Source of the DNA: Psychromonas sp. CD1
Lineage (GTDB): Bacteria; Pseudomonadota; Gammaproteobacteria; Enterobacterales; Psychromonadaceae
Reading direction: 5' to 3'
Length of the DNA stretch: 64,000 bases
Assembly (NCBI RefSeq): GCF_002239585.1
Contig: NZ_NDFH01000003.1
Location: forward strand, 434,001 to 498,000
Positions 19,046-30,077 of this stretch are shown piece after piece; position 1 is the stretch's first letter; each line of letters begins with the position of its first letter. Under the pieces are notes generated by a model, which saw nothing but the letters and a program-made list of their open reading frames with translations, did not search any database and was not told where the DNA came from. The translations under genes and the position numbers were made by a program.

Positions 19046-21055
19046 TTACTCGTTTTTTAAGGGCTTTCCCTTTTTTAAATAGCTTAACCATTGTCGGTCA
19101 ATTTGCATCGATTCTAATATCTGTTGGCTTAAAGGTAAAGGCTCTGCATTAATTTGACTGGCTAATAGTTCGGCTAACAAAGGCGAACTAACTAAGCCTC
19201 GTGAGCCTAAGCCACTTAGAATAAATAAGTTTTTATGAGGGGGAACACTACTTATAGCTTGTTTATTATCTCTATTTTCATTTTTTATACGTGTTAATGA
19301 ATAATCAGCTAAGGCACCAACATACGGGAAATGATCGCGAGTTGTGCAACGAATACCGATATGTGCATCTTGATGTTTTATATCGATAGCTTTTATCCAA
19401 GGTTGTGTTGGTAGCGATCGTTCTAATTTTTTTTTGTTTTCTTGTTGTTCTAAAGCAATAAACTCATCATTAGTTTGATGACGTTTAAAAGTGGCGCCCA
19501 TGCAATGCTTTTGTTGATTGGCGGGTGTTAAATAGCCGGCATGGCAAAGAGGAACGCGTAGTTTTTTTAAACCCTCGGTTGATTTTATATGGGTGACTTG
19601 TCCGCGCGCCGCGGAAAAGGGCAGTGCGAAGCATTGTTTAAAATCAAGTGTGTGCATTGAGCAAGCTAAAATAAGTATCGGATGTGTACATGTTTTATTT
19701 GCAAAATGTAATTGCCACTGATTTTTGGTTTGTGTAAAATATTGTAATTTATGTTGTAGTTTAATTGTTACTTTACCTGTTAAACAAGCTTGTTTAAAAA
19801 TAGCATTAACCAACTGTTTGGGACTAAGCCAGCCACCTAAAGGGTAAAATAAAGCTGCTTGATCAATACTCATTTGGGAGATTACATTAGTGGTGCTTGC
19901 TTTGACGTATTGTACTAGCTGTTCGGGTAAATTAACCTGCCGTATTTTATCGAGTCTTATGCTTGTTTCCTTATTGTAATAAAGCTGTAGTAAGCCCTTA
20001 AATTCATGATCGATAGGGGTATTTTGATGGATGTCTTTAATATAATTACGCGCATATAAAAATGCATTGGCAAATAACTGACTGAGAGGGTTATGATTGT
20101 GAGTCAGTAAGGGATAAAGTGTTCCTTGCTCGTTACCTGAAGCTCCTGAGCTTAAAGTGTCATCTTTGCAATAGAGTGTTACATCATAACCCCTTCGTAC
20201 TAAGGCAAGTGTTAAACAAGCACTACTAATACCACCCCCTATAATAGCGATTTCTTTTTTCTCTTGTTTTGCATTTGTATGCCAAAGCGCTAATGTACTG
20301 TGTGGGGGGGATATGCGATGTAATTGTCCAATGAGCATTTCGCGTTTTTTAGCATAACCTTTACGTTTGTTTATTAAAAAACCAGCATCTTGCAGTGCTC
20401 GTCGAACAAATCCTGCTGCGGTAAAAGTCGCTAAAGTTGCTTTATCTTTGCATGTATTTGCGATGAGTTTAAACAGTTCAATGTTCCACATCTCAGGATT
20501 TTTATTCGGAGAAAAACCATCCAAATACCAACAATCAAAAAGACCTGAAGGAGGGATGCAAAGAGTCGGTAATTGCGTCTTTACATCCCCCAGCCAGAGA
20601 TCTAGAGTTACATTTTGTAAGTGAATACGATGACAGCCACTTAAATTAAGTGGATATTGTTCAATTAAAGGCTCAATAAAAGCAGATAATGTTGGCCAAC
20701 GGCGTAATGCTTGCGTAAGATCTTCTTTATTTAGTGGATATTTTTCAAAACTGCTAAAAAAAAGATGTTTTAGTGGTGATTGAGGGTGTTTTTTTAAAAA
20801 ATCTTGAAAATAAAGGCAAGTGGTAAGAAAGTTTAAACCGCTTCCAAAGCCTGTCTCAGCAATACAAAAATGCATTTCTGTTGATGTTTCCCAGCGAGGC
20901 GTAAGATTATTACCCTGTAAAAAAACATAAGTAGATTCCTCAATGCCTTGATCCGTGTTAAAATAAACATCATTATAATGGGTCGAAAAGGGTTCTTGCT
21001 GATCAGACCAGTGAATATGTGCATGTTTAATTAGTATGTTTTTGTCTTCAGACAA
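19046..21055 (-). CDS. mnmC: MnmC, bifunctional tRNA wobble-uridine modification enzyme
   Basis: MnmC finishes mnm5s2U at U34 of certain tRNAs: the FAD domain removes the carboxymethyl group and the SAM domain then methylates. The order is methyltransferase first ([12 protein letters not shown] near residue 67, [16 protein letters not shown]), then the FAD-dependent oxidase ([13 protein letters not shown] near 271). The 669 residues match E. coli. The only supported start is TTG 21055, with AGGAA about eight bases before it. It is divergent from fabB, as in E. coli. Confidence 0.94.
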   Translation of the reverse strand: MSEDKNILIKHAHIHWSDQQEPFSTHYNDVYFNTDQGIEESTYVFLQGNNLTPRWETSTEMHFCIAETGFGSGLNFLTTCLYFQDFLKKHPQSPLKHLFFSSFEKYPLNKEDLTQALRRWPTLSAFIEPLIEQYPLNLSGCHRIHLQNVTLDLWLGDVKTQLPTLCIPPSGLFDCWYLDGFSPNKNPEMWNIELFKLIANTCKDKATLATFTAAGFVRRALQDAGFLINKRKGYAKKREMLIGQLHRISPPHSTLALWHTNAKQEKKEIAIIGGGISSACLTLALVRRGYDVTLYCKDDTLSSGASGNEQGTLYPLLTHNHNPLSQLFANAFLYARNYIKDIHQNTPIDHEFKGLLQLYYNKETSIRLDKIRQVNLPEQLVQYVKASTTNVISQMSIDQAALFYPLGGWLSPKQLVNAIFKQACLTGKVTIKLQHKLQYFTQTKNQWQLHFANKTCTHPILILACSMHTLDFKQCFALPFSAARGQVTHIKSTEGLKKLRVPLCHAGYLTPANQQKHCMGATFKRHQTNDEFIALEQQENKKKLERSLPTQPWIKAIDIKHQDAHIGIRCTTRDHFPYVGALADYSLTRIKNENRDNKQAISSVPPHKNLFILSGLGSRGLVSSPLLAELLASQINAEPLPLSQQILESMQIDRQWLSYLKKGKPLKNE

Positions 21056-21138
21056 GATATATTTCCTATTATATGCGATTATATTTTTATATTTTAAATC
21101 AATGAGATTGAATAGAATTAATTATTCTCATTGTATGA

Positions 21139-21259
21139 CTACTTCCCCAAGCAATAAAGGTTTAATGATGAAAAGAGCAGTAATAACAGGTATGGGCATT
21201 ATGGCTACTTCCCCAAGCAATAAAGGTTTAATGATGAAAAGAGCAGTAATAACAGGTAT
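21139..21259 (+). repeat. 66-base in-frame duplication at the fabB start
   Basis: Bases 21139-21193 recur exactly at 21205-21259, an offset of 66. Each copy carries the AAAGG ribosome-binding site, the start ATGATG and the codons for KRAVITG. Because 66 is a multiple of three, initiation at the first copy (ATG 21168) would read through into fabB and add 22 residues. The copies differ after the repeat (GMGIMA against GIGIVS). Confidence 0.92.
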
Positions 21260-22451
21260 TGGCATTGTTTCTAGTATTGGTATCAATAAAGAAGAGGTTC
21301 TAGCTTCCCTTAAAAGTGGTCAATCCGGCATTACATTTTCTGAGCAATTTGCGGAAATGAAAATGCGTAGTCAAGTTTGGGGGGCTGTTGATATTGTGCC
21401 TAAAGAGCATATCGATCGTAAAGCTCTGCGTTTTATGGGTGATGCTGCCGCATATACATATATTGCGATGCAACAAGCAATAGACGATGCGGGCTTAGCC
21501 GATGATCAAGTTTCTAATGAACGTACTGGCATTGTTGCGGGCTCAGGTGGCGCTTCGTCGTTAAATCAAGTAGCGGCGGCTGAAATAATGAAAACCAAAG
21601 GCGTGCGCCGTGTAGGTCCTTATATGGTTCCTAGAACAATGGCGAGTACTACATCTGCATGTTTAGCGACACCTTTTAAAATAAAAGGTATTAACTATTC
21701 AATGAGCAGTGCGTGTGCAACAAGTGCACATTGTATTGGCCATGCATGGGAACAGATTCAACTTGGCAAACAAGATATTGTTTTTGCGGGTGGAGGTGAA
21801 GAATTAGATTGGACAATGGCCTGTGAATTTGACGCAATGGGCGCGCTGTCAAGTAAATATAATGAGACCCCTGAAAAGGCATCACGTACTTATGATGTGG
21901 CACGAGATGGTTTTGTTATTGCAGGGGGTGGCGGAATGGTTGTTGTTGAAGAATTAGAACATGCGCTTGCTCGCGGTGCAAAAATTTACGCTGAAATAGT
22001 TGGTTATGGTGCAACATCAGATGGCTATGACATGGTTGCACCATCGGGTGAAGGAGCTGTGCGTTGTATGCGTCAGGCTCTTGCAACCGTTGACGGTAAA
22101 GTTGATTACTTAAATACACATGGAACATCTACTCCGATTGGTGATACAAAAGAGTTAGGCGCCATTAATGAAGTTTTTGGTTTAAATGCACCTAAGATTA
22201 GTGCGACTAAATCTCAAACGGGCCATGCACTCGGTGCGGCTGGAGTACATGAAGCGATTTACAGTCTTATTATGATGGAAAATAATTTTATATCACCATC
22301 AATAAATATTGATGAATTAGATGAATTAGCTGTAAATTTGCCGATTGTAGCCAATAAATCCATTGAGGCAAAATTAAATATCGTGATGTCTAATAGTTTT
22401 GGTTTTGGTGGTACAAATGCAACGCTCGTATTTAAACGTTTTACAAAATAA
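21234..22451 (+). CDS. fabB: 3-oxoacyl-ACP synthase I (KAS I)
   Basis: FabB elongates acyl-ACP by decarboxylative condensation with malonyl-ACP and is needed for unsaturated fatty acid synthesis. From ATG 21234 the 405 residues match E. coli (406). The catalytic Cys is in [10 protein letters not shown] (about residue 161), with the two His in [11 protein letters not shown] and [12 protein letters not shown] 21234 is chosen because homologues start MKRAVITG. The frame remains open upstream through a duplicated start region. A good terminator follows. Confidence 0.96.
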   Translation: MKRAVITGIGIVSSIGINKEEVLASLKSGQSGITFSEQFAEMKMRSQVWGAVDIVPKEHIDRKALRFMGDAAAYTYIAMQQAIDDAGLADDQVSNERTGIVAGSGGASSLNQVAAAEIMKTKGVRRVGPYMVPRTMASTTSACLATPFKIKGINYSMSSACATSAHCIGHAWEQIQLGKQDIVFAGGGEELDWTMACEFDAMGALSSKYNETPEKASRTYDVARDGFVIAGGGGMVVVEELEHALARGAKIYAEIVGYGATSDGYDMVAPSGEGAVRCMRQALATVDGKVDYLNTHGTSTPIGDTKELGAINEVFGLNAPKISATKSQTGHALGAAGVHEAIYSLIMMENNFISPSINIDELDELAVNLPIVANKSIEAKLNIVMSNSFGFGGTNATLVFKRFTK

Positions 22452-22476
22452 AGGCGTATGTTACAAAGAATGAAAG

Positions 22477-22498
22477 AAGGAGCTTCGGCTCCTTTTTT
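22477..22498 (+). terminator. Rho-independent terminator of fabB
   Basis: AAGGAGC and GCTCCTT form a perfect stem around the stable tetraloop TTCG, ending in a T run. It lies about 25 bases past the fabB stop and ahead of pdxB. Confidence 0.93.
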
Positions 22499-22524
22499 GA
22501 TTTTATTGTCGTGGAGTACATGTA

Positions 22525-23652
22525 GTGAAGATTTATATTGATGAAAATATTCCTTATGCCCGTGAATTTTTTGCAGAGCATGGAGAGTTATATTTTTTTT
22601 CTGGCCGAACAGTTTGTGCTGAACAGTTAAGGGATGCAGATATTTTATTAGTGCGTTCTATAACACAAGTTAATGAAGCTCTATTACATTTGAATACTTG
22701 TTTAAAGTTTGTTGGCACTGCAACCATTGGTACCGATCATATCGATTTAGACTATTTAAAATCAAAACAGGTAAGTTTTAGTAGTGCCCCTGGATGTAAT
22801 AAAGTATCGGTTGCAGAATATATACTTAGTAGCTTACTTGTTTTAGCTGAAAGACAGCAGTTTAAGCTAAAAGATAAAAGTGTGGCGATTGTAGGGGCTG
22901 GAAATACAGGAAGTGCTCTTCATCAACGGTTAAATGCACTCGGAGTTCGTTGTAAATTATACGATCCACCCTTACAATTAAGTGCTGATCCTCGCCAATT
23001 TTGCAGTTTTGATGAAGTTTTAAATTCTGATATCATAAGTTTACATGTACCTAAAATTATTCAAGGTGAGTATCCAACCTGGCATTTGTTTGATAGGAGC
23101 ACTCTACAAAAGTTAAATAACAAACAAATTTTATTAAATGCGTCACGTGGTGAAATAATTGATAATAACGCGCTGTTATCTCTAGCAAAAAAAGGATTAA
23201 CCCCCACTTTAGTGCTTGATGTCTGGGAAAATGAACCACATATTAATCGTGAGTTATTAGATTATGTCGACATTACGACTCCCCATATCGCGGGTTATAG
23301 CTTAGAGGGTAAAGCGCGCGGAACAGAAATATTATATCAAGATTTTTGTCAGCATTTGTCATTAGAAAAGCAGTATAATGTAATAAATTTCATGCCTGCG
23401 CCGTTGATTAATAAAGTATCTATTAATGGCATATTGGATGAAAGCTTATTTAAAGTGTTAATGCATATGATTTATGACGTACGTAGAGACGATGCATTAT
23501 TTAGACAAAGGATTGATCAAACAGATGGTTTTGATACCATGCGCAGAAATTATCAGGAACGTCGAGAATTATCTACGTTACAAATAGACTCAGTTATTGA
23601 GCAAGAACAATTATTACAAGCATTGGGCTTACAGCGTGATGTTAATCAATAG
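22525..23652 (+). CDS. pdxB: Erythronate-4-phosphate dehydrogenase
   Basis: PdxB oxidises 4-phosphoerythronate with NAD+ in the DXP-dependent pathway to pyridoxal phosphate. The 375 residues compare with 378 in E. coli. Family marks are VRSITQVNEALL, FVGTATIGTDHID, the NAD motif VGAGNTGSALH near residue 123, NASRGEIIDNNALL and HIAGYSLEGKARGT. The start is GTG 22525 with GGAG about nine bases upstream. usg follows nine bases after the stop, the same order as E. coli pdxB-usg. Confidence 0.96.
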   Translation: MKIYIDENIPYAREFFAEHGELYFFSGRTVCAEQLRDADILLVRSITQVNEALLHLNTCLKFVGTATIGTDHIDLDYLKSKQVSFSSAPGCNKVSVAEYILSSLLVLAERQQFKLKDKSVAIVGAGNTGSALHQRLNALGVRCKLYDPPLQLSADPRQFCSFDEVLNSDIISLHVPKIIQGEYPTWHLFDRSTLQKLNNKQILLNASRGEIIDNNALLSLAKKGLTPTLVLDVWENEPHINRELLDYVDITTPHIAGYSLEGKARGTEILYQDFCQHLSLEKQYNVINFMPAPLINKVSINGILDESLFKVLMHMIYDVRRDDALFRQRIDQTDGFDTMRRNYQERRELSTLQIDSVIEQEQLLQALGLQRDVNQ

Positions 23653-23661
23653 AGGAAAAAA

Positions 23662-24675
23662 ATGAAATCAGAATATAATATTGCGCTAATTGGAGATTTA
23701 AATGGTGCGATTGAAGCAACGCTAGAGTTATTAGCACAACGTAATTTCCCCGTGGCGAAAATATTTCCATTGTATGAGGGTGAAACAGAAAAAACATCGG
23801 TTATGTTCTCTGGGAAACCGGTTGATATCATTGACATTCAAGATTTTGATTGGCAAAAAATAGATATAGCGTTCTTTTTTACAGATATTGAAAGCACTAA
23901 AAAATGGGCAGATATAGCGAGTAAACATTGTATCGTTATCGATAATAGTGGCGCTTTTTTAAGTGATGAAAATGTTCCGTTAATACAAGTGGATGTAAAT
24001 GAAACAGGTTTTGCCGATTTTACGCAGAATAATAAAATTAGTATTCCAAGTAGCGAAGCTGCACAGTTAAGTTTAACCCTTAAAAAGTTACATCAAGAAA
24101 TAGGATTAGTACGTATTAGCGTTTCTAGTTATCAATCGGTTTCGGTTGCAGGGAAAGTCGGTGTTACAACACTTGCAGGAGAGACCGCGCGATTATTAAA
24201 TGCTAAAAGTATTGAACATGAATTGTTTCCACAACAAACGGCATTTAATGTTTTCCCTCAAGTTGGACAATTTAATGATGATGGGCACAGTTTCAGTGAA
24301 GTACGTTTAGTCAATGAGGTGCGTCGATTATTAAACGATCCCGCTATTATGGTTGCAAGTACACAGGTTGTTGTACCAATGTTTTATGGTTGTGCTCAAT
24401 CCGTACATGTACAAACACATTATCCTGTTGACTTAGAAGAAGTGGCACAATCATTGCGTGATAGTGCAGGACTAACATTAGTTGAATCAGTTTGTGATTA
24501 TCCTAATATAATAACCGATGTTGTCGGTAATGATAGCGTTCAAATCGGGCGCTTACGTCAAGATCTTTGTGACCCAAGTGGGTTAAATTTATGGATCTGC
24601 GCGGATAACGTATATTTTGGAGTTGCTTGTAATGCAATAAAAGTAGCTGAAAAACTGATAAAAAATTATATATAG
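23662..24675 (+). CDS. usg: Usg, aspartate-semialdehyde dehydrogenase-like protein without catalytic Cys
   Basis: The 337 residues have the ASADH fold: an N-terminal NADP-domain-like start (YNIALIGDLNGAIEATLELL) and a dimerisation domain. The position where true ASADH has its nucleophilic Cys reads IPSSEAAQLS here, with no Cys, as in E. coli Usg, so semialdehyde dehydrogenase activity is not expected. The function is unknown. In E. coli usg is followed by truA; here truA lies far away, at 46.5 kb. Confidence 0.9.
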   Translation: MKSEYNIALIGDLNGAIEATLELLAQRNFPVAKIFPLYEGETEKTSVMFSGKPVDIIDIQDFDWQKIDIAFFFTDIESTKKWADIASKHCIVIDNSGAFLSDENVPLIQVDVNETGFADFTQNNKISIPSSEAAQLSLTLKKLHQEIGLVRISVSSYQSVSVAGKVGVTTLAGETARLLNAKSIEHELFPQQTAFNVFPQVGQFNDDGHSFSEVRLVNEVRRLLNDPAIMVASTQVVVPMFYGCAQSVHVQTHYPVDLEEVAQSLRDSAGLTLVESVCDYPNIITDVVGNDSVQIGRLRQDLCDPSGLNLWICADNVYFGVACNAIKVAEKLIKNYI

Positions 24676-24704
24676 GCTACTTTATATAATTAACTGGTTG
24701 ATTA

Positions 24705-24740
24705 TAAGGGGCTAGATCTCAATTCTAGCCTTACATTTTA
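24705..24740 (+). terminator. Probable terminator after pdxB-usg
   Basis: GGCTAGA and TCTAGCC form a perfect seven-base stem around TCTCAAT, followed by a loose T-rich tract (TTACATTTT). The tail is weaker than usual. Confidence 0.5.
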
Positions 24741-24810
24741 GGATATTTTAATAATGTATTTATTGATTTAATGTAAGAAAACAATATGACTGGTTTGTGT
24801 AGGAGATAAA

Positions 24811-25827
24811 ATGATAAGACCGCTCATACTCGATGTAAAGGGTTGTGAATTAGAAATACAAGATAGAGAAATACTCGCTCATCCTATGATAGCTGGCGTT
24901 ATTTTATTCACTCGAAACTTTTATGACATTAAACAATTAAAATCATTAGTTCAACAGATCCGTTTAGCCGCTAGCAATGATATTTTAATTGTAGTCGATC
25001 ATGAAGGTGGGCGAGTACAACGTTTTAAACATCAATTTACGCTACTACCATCTGTTGGGTCGTTACAAAAGTTAAATACACCAAATAAAGCAATAGAGTT
25101 GGCTCTTAGTTGTGGTTATATTATGGCTCGAGAATTAATTGCTTGTGATATTGATTTAAGCTTTGCCCCCGTATTAGATTTAAATGGTATTTCAGATATT
25201 ATTGGTCAGCGTGCTTTTTCTGCTTCCCCACTCGAGGTAATTACACTGGCACGTGCTTATATTCAAGGGATGAAACAAGCTGGGATGGCGTGTACGGGCA
25301 AGCACTTTCCTGGACATGGTAGTGTGAAAGCTGATTCTCATATTTCACTACCTATGGATAATCGCACATCAGAAGACATTTTCAAATCTGATATAGTGCC
25401 TTTTAAGGTCTTAATCGAAGAAGGCTTTTTAGATGCTATGATGCCTTCTCATGTCGTTTATAAACAGTGCGATTCAATGCCAGCAAGTTTTTCTAAGTAT
25501 TGGTTACAAACTATTTTACGCCAGAAGTTAAATTTCAAAGGTGTGATAATTAGTGATGATCTCTCTATGCATGGAGCAAGTTTTATGGGTGATCATGTGG
25601 ATAGAGCACGCAGTGCTATTGACGCTGGCTGTAATTTGATTTTGGCGTGTAATGATATTGATGCTGCAGTTTCTATTTTAGATAATTTACAAGTCTCTTC
25701 GCAAAAAGATACCTTTGCGGTAAAATACTTGTCTTATTCAAAAGGCAATGGAAGGTGTGCATTACAACATGATCCTTTATGGCAAAAACATCAGTATAAT
25801 ATACAGTTATTTAATGAACGACTTTAA
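24811..25827 (+). CDS. nagZ: Beta-N-acetylhexosaminidase (muropeptide recycling)
   Basis: NagZ removes GlcNAc from anhydro-muropeptides in the cytoplasm during peptidoglycan recycling. It is a glycoside hydrolase family 3 TIM barrel of 338 residues. The catalytic loop KHFPGHGSVKADSH begins at about residue 164 and ISDDLSMHGA holds the nucleophile Asp near residue 250. VDHEGGRVQRF is also typical. It is followed by ycfP 33 bases on and then convergent ndh; nagZ-ycfP-ndh is the E. coli neighbourhood with ndh inverted. Confidence 0.95.
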   Translation: MIRPLILDVKGCELEIQDREILAHPMIAGVILFTRNFYDIKQLKSLVQQIRLAASNDILIVVDHEGGRVQRFKHQFTLLPSVGSLQKLNTPNKAIELALSCGYIMARELIACDIDLSFAPVLDLNGISDIIGQRAFSASPLEVITLARAYIQGMKQAGMACTGKHFPGHGSVKADSHISLPMDNRTSEDIFKSDIVPFKVLIEEGFLDAMMPSHVVYKQCDSMPASFSKYWLQTILRQKLNFKGVIISDDLSMHGASFMGDHVDRARSAIDAGCNLILACNDIDAAVSILDNLQVSSQKDTFAVKYLSYSKGNGRCALQHDPLWQKHQYNIQLFNERL

Positions 25828-25860
25828 TGATCCTTCTAATAAAATGATAGGACAATCCAA

Positions 25861-26403
25861 ATGATTATTTATTTGCATGGTTTTGATGCGACAAGTCCCG
25901 GTAATCATGAAAAAATAATGCAATTGAAGTTTATCGATACAGAGGTACGTTTAGTTCACTATAGTACCGTGCATCCAAAATATGATATGAGTCATATTCT
26001 CGGAGAAGTACATAAACATATACAAAGTAGTGATGATAAAGCACCGTTAATTTGTGGTGTTGGTTTAGGTGGATTTTGGAGTGAACGAATAGGATTCTTG
26101 TGTGGTATAAAACAAGTTATTTTTGATCCTAATTTATTTCCCGAAGATAATATGGTTGGCAAAATAGAATGGCCAGAAGAATATCTAGATATTAAAAGTA
26201 AATGTGTGCTAGATTTTCGGAAAATGAACCAAAAAAAATGTTTATGTATTTTATCTTCGTTAGAGGACTCGTATACGATGAATTGTATTAAAAAGGCGTT
26301 ATTACCTTATTATCCTATAATATTAGATGCTCAACAAGGGCATAAATTTAAAGATATCGCACATCATTTACAAAGGATTAAAGCATTTAAACTCGCACCG
26401 TAG
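25861..26403 (+). CDS. ycfP: YcfP-family (UPF0227) alpha/beta-hydrolase-like protein
   Basis: The 180 residues match E. coli YcfP almost throughout: [49 protein letters not shown] and [18 protein letters not shown]. It is a small alpha/beta hydrolase-like protein. The nucleophile position in GVGLGG is not Ser, as in E. coli, so a hydrolase activity is uncertain. It is probably co-transcribed with nagZ. Confidence 0.93.
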   Translation: MIIYLHGFDATSPGNHEKIMQLKFIDTEVRLVHYSTVHPKYDMSHILGEVHKHIQSSDDKAPLICGVGLGGFWSERIGFLCGIKQVIFDPNLFPEDNMVGKIEWPEEYLDIKSKCVLDFRKMNQKKCLCILSSLEDSYTMNCIKKALLPYYPIILDAQQGHKFKDIAHHLQRIKAFKLAP

Positions 26404-26528
26404 TATATGAGAAGTATAGTTTATTCAAAATAAAAAGATTAAATTATTTATGTGATTTTGTAATATAAGATAAGCCATATAACAAGGTTTACCTTAATCG
26501 TTACCTAAAAAACATAGTGTGTTTAGTT

Positions 26529-27818
26529 TTAATGCAATTTTAACCTTGGTCGTAATACACGATTAATACGCCCTACTATCGTGATCAATACAGTACGAAA
26601 ATAACCATGTAATGCAACTTGATGCATTCGATATAACGAAATATAAACGAGACGTGCCATACGCCCTTCGACTTTCATTGAGCCTTTCATTAAGTTACCC
26701 ATTAAGCTTCCGACCGTACTGTAATGACTCAACGACACTAATGAACCATAATCGGTATATTTATAATCAACAAGTGTTTTGGATGCTAAAGATGCGATGA
26801 TATTCTTAGCAACAAGTGAAGCCATCTGATGTGCAGATTGAGCACGAGGCGGTACAAAACCACCTTTTTCTAACGCACAGCTAGCACAATCACCAATCGC
26901 ATATATTGAATCATCTAAAGAAGTTTGTAATGTAGGTTTAACCACTAATTGATTAATTCTATTTGTTTCTAATCCCGCAATATTTTTTAAAAAATCAGGC
27001 GCTTTTATTCCGGCGGACCAAACGATAAGATCTGCCTCAATGAACTCTCCTGATTTAGTTAATAAGCCTTTCTCCGTTGCTTCGACAACCATTGTTGAAG
27101 TACGTACATCCACACCTAATTTTGATAATTCTTTATGAGCGGATTTAGAAATCCGTTCAGGTAAAGCGGGTAATATTTTATTGCCCGCTTCAATGAGACT
27201 TACTTTTAATCCCTTAGCATCAATATGTTCAAAGCCATAACTTGAAACTTGCTCTAAAGCATTAAATAGCTCAGCAGAGAGTTCAACACCCGTTGCACCT
27301 GCACCAATAATTGCTACGTTAACTTGCTTTGTTTCTTGCACGCACAATTGTAAATATTTATTCAACATTCGATGATGAAATTTTTTCGCTTGTTGCGGTG
27401 TGTCTAAAAAAATACAATGTTCACTAACACCTAGTGTATTAAAATCATTGCTCACACTGCCTAACGCCATAACTAAAATATCATAATTTAACTGACTTTC
27501 AGGCAAAATTATCTGACCGTCCTCTTCGTCAATTAATTCAGACAACTGAATTTTTTTATTCTGACGATCTATATTTTTAAGTTTTCCTAATTTAAAATTA
27601 AAATATTGATTTTTTGCATGAGCAGGATAGCTTAAAGCATCAATACCATCATCTAGAGATCCCGCTGCAACTTCATGTAATAAAGGTTTCCATAAATGTG
27701 TTCTATTCTTATCAACCAATGTGATCTTTGCTTTATTTTTTTTACCTAATTTATTACCTAACTTTGTTGCAAGTTCAAGTCCTCCTGCACCCCCACCAAC
27801 TATCACAATTTTTATCAT
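26529..27818 (-). CDS. ndh: NADH dehydrogenase, type II (non-proton-pumping)
   Basis: Ndh passes electrons from NADH to quinone without pumping protons, acting at the inner face of the cytoplasmic membrane. The 429 residues start with the FAD motif [14 protein letters not shown]. The NADH motif [15 protein letters not shown] lies near residue 170, and [19 protein letters not shown] is the second FAD contact. The basic, hydrophobic C-terminus ([15 protein letters not shown]) fits membrane attachment. The gene is convergent with ycfP and has its own promoter region to the right. Confidence 0.95.
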   Translation of the reverse strand: MIKIVIVGGGAGGLELATKLGNKLGKKNKAKITLVDKNRTHLWKPLLHEVAAGSLDDGIDALSYPAHAKNQYFNFKLGKLKNIDRQNKKIQLSELIDEEDGQIILPESQLNYDILVMALGSVSNDFNTLGVSEHCIFLDTPQQAKKFHHRMLNKYLQLCVQETKQVNVAIIGAGATGVELSAELFNALEQVSSYGFEHIDAKGLKVSLIEAGNKILPALPERISKSAHKELSKLGVDVRTSTMVVEATEKGLLTKSGEFIEADLIVWSAGIKAPDFLKNIAGLETNRINQLVVKPTLQTSLDDSIYAIGDCASCALEKGGFVPPRAQSAHQMASLVAKNIIASLASKTLVDYKYTDYGSLVSLSHYSTVGSLMGNLMKGSMKVEGRMARLVYISLYRMHQVALHGYFRTVLITIVGRINRVLRPRLKLH

Positions 27819-28148
27819 TTAACATCCTTAAATTAAATTTGCTTTCAGCAACGCGCCAAAAAAAAATTGCTGAAAACAAACTTTATAATAATACCTTAAT
27901 CTAGATCATAAAATAATGGAATATAGCAGTGAAAGCAATGGTTTTTATTCGTTCAGAGCATATTAAATAACACTTATATTCAAATAATAAGTGCTTCGAT
28001 TAAAACGGTATGGAAAGCGCTCAATTGAACATATATTCATCGGATTTCCGTCAGAAATATGACAATGGAAACGGAGAAAATCTAATAAAGTTGTTCAACT
28101 AAAGGCGCGTTACATCCCAAAATAACGTTATGATAAGTACCTAGTTCT
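27819..28148. other. Non-coding region upstream of ndh
   Basis: AT-rich sequence that must hold the ndh promoter on the minus strand. I could not pick out a convincing promoter or FNR site by eye. Its right end abuts an IS3-type transposase remnant. Confidence 0.4.
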
Positions 28149-28226
28149 CTAGACAGATCTCAAGTTCTCAAAGTACACTTTTTCAAATTCATGAGGACTT
28201 ACACCATTATTAGTACCATGTTTTTA
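28149..28226 (-). pseudogene. IS3-family transposase C-terminal remnant
   Basis: Read on the minus strand, about 25 codons give HGTNNGVSPHEFEKVYFENL and a short tail before TAG at 28149-28151. The pattern H-x6-SPxEFExxYFExL is the C-terminal signature of IS3-family orfB transposases. A stop lies directly upstream in frame and no catalytic part remains. It is a dead scrap between ndh and the Lon-type gene. Confidence 0.65.
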
Positions 28227-28274
28227 AGGGTAAAAAAATAATGTGTCGTACTTTATATGACAGACTATCAACAA

Positions 28275-29951
28275 TCAACGAAATAGTGCGAGGCAACGGT
28301 AGAATAAACCTTTTGATGATTCATCTATATCGCCTTTTTGTAATAAATCGATACGGTGATTAATTAATGATAGCACGTCCTTAAAGTTACATTGTAAAGC
28401 ATAGGGAAAAGCGTCTTCACAATGCGTAAGGGGGTAAATGTTAATTTTTTTCTGTTTAATTAGATGTAAAGTTTGCTTATCAAGTGTTAAGTTTATTTGA
28501 TTTGCGCTTGGTATTAAAATAGAGACTGGAAAATCTAATAGACCTAATTCAAAAAGCCGAGTGACAGACTGTATTTTTTGATTTATTCCACCAATTGGTA
28601 GAATATTACCATGTTGATCCAATGCTCCCGTTACAAATAAATCCTGTCGGATAGGTTGTTGAGCATAACACGAGGTAACCGCAAGTAACGTGGCAAGAGA
28701 TGCACTATCGCCATCACTTTCTTGATAGGATTGTTCAAATACAACATTACAGGAAAGAGGAAAATTATGCACATGTGTAAAAAAATGATTTAAATAACCT
28801 TGTACAACTAAGAAACTTTTAGCGTGAATATTACCTGCAAGCTCAACTTTACGTTCAACATCAATAATTTCTCCATCGCCAATCATTTCACTGGCAGATA
28901 GGCGAAATATTTCACCAAATTCAGTGGGATAGCCCATGAGTTCAACGACAGCCATGCCATTAACTTGTCCGATAACGCTATCGGAGAGTTGTATATGTAC
29001 TTGTTTCTCAAGTAATGCTTGTTCACTGAAGTTTTGCGCTAAGGAGCGAGATTTCATTTGTATATCGAAAGCTTGCTGCAAATGCTTCGCATCTAAAACC
29101 GTATTTTTTTTGTTGAAAATTTGTGCATAACGGATCAGGTTTTCAATAAAATCAGGTGAAAACAATAATTTTTTCTGGTGCTCTGTTGCTTGAGCAAGGT
29201 AATCAAATAAAAGACAAAGAGCATCATCGGTTAAGGGCATTAATTTCAAATCTTTTAATAGTCCCTGACAATAGTGTTTTAGCGCGTGAATATTCGTAGA
29301 ATTGGCCACCACCGATGAGGATAATTCGGTAAAAAGCGCGCTAACTTGATGATATTCAGGATCAAGAATTTGCAATTCATCTAGTTGATAACGTGTACAA
29401 ATTAAAACTATTTTTGTATTAATTTTGTTTAAAGGAGTCTCGGGATAGCAACCTTTAAAATTATTGGCATTGACAGCTGATCTCGCAGATATGGTTCTAT
29501 TTATTAAAAAAGATTTTAATAAATACCAAAGATCAGGGGATGCAAGTAGCGGGCTAATATGTAATGTTAAAACACCGTTATTCCATTTTTCTATTTCACC
29601 TGGCTGGAAATCAAAATTATGTTGTTTATTTAAATTTATACGGCCAAAAAGCTTTTCTTGGTCATAGTTTTGTAATGTGAGTGATTTTAACTCGTGCGGA
29701 TAACTTGCATGGAGCACTGCTAGTGCAGCTTGCCAATGCGTTGCATTAAATAACAATAATGAATGAGGCAACTGTAAAAAATGTTTGATCGCCTGTGTCA
29801 CAAGAGGAAAAAGAGATAGCCACGTCACATCTGAAGTGGGCGATTGAGAAAGCATTTCACTGAAGTCAACGCCGCACATAGACGCGTCAAGAGGTATAGA
29901 TAAGGTAGCGTTTGGTTGCGTACGCTCAGAAATTAAATTTGTTGTCGGCAA
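28275..29951 (-). CDS. ycbZ: Lon-type (S16) protease, YcbZ/LonP2 family
   Basis: The C-terminal half is a clear Lon proteolytic domain: YQESDGDSASLATLLA has the nucleophile Ser at about residue 416, and PIGGINQKIQSV the partner Lys at about 459. The N-terminal 300 residues are divergent and show no clear Walker A or B, as in E. coli YcbZ, so ATP dependence is not supported by sequence. The 558 residues are slightly short of YcbZ (586). The start is uncertain: TTG 29951 is used and the frame stays open further upstream. fabA, the neighbour in E. coli, is absent. Confidence 0.87.
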   Translation of the reverse strand: MPTTNLISERTQPNATLSIPLDASMCGVDFSEMLSQSPTSDVTWLSLFPLVTQAIKHFLQLPHSLLLFNATHWQAALAVLHASYPHELKSLTLQNYDQEKLFGRINLNKQHNFDFQPGEIEKWNNGVLTLHISPLLASPDLWYLLKSFLINRTISARSAVNANNFKGCYPETPLNKINTKIVLICTRYQLDELQILDPEYHQVSALFTELSSSVVANSTNIHALKHYCQGLLKDLKLMPLTDDALCLLFDYLAQATEHQKKLLFSPDFIENLIRYAQIFNKKNTVLDAKHLQQAFDIQMKSRSLAQNFSEQALLEKQVHIQLSDSVIGQVNGMAVVELMGYPTEFGEIFRLSASEMIGDGEIIDVERKVELAGNIHAKSFLVVQGYLNHFFTHVHNFPLSCNVVFEQSYQESDGDSASLATLLAVTSCYAQQPIRQDLFVTGALDQHGNILPIGGINQKIQSVTRLFELGLLDFPVSILIPSANQINLTLDKQTLHLIKQKKINIYPLTHCEDAFPYALQCNFKDVLSLINHRIDLLQKGDIDESSKGLFYRCLALFR

Positions 29952-30077
29952 TGTAAGAACTCTAAAAGGCTGATTAAGTGAGTCATTATAAGGTTTGCAG
30001 GGAAGGATGCAATCAGTATGCTCTAAATACTGATCGTTATGTAGAGCGTATCGCCATTTATTGCGGGTTTTATCCGC

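Noticed and set aside
23662-24675. Functional aspartate-semialdehyde dehydrogenase (asd)
   Set aside because: The catalytic Cys position is Ser/Glu-Ala, and the pdxB neighbour identifies it as Usg.
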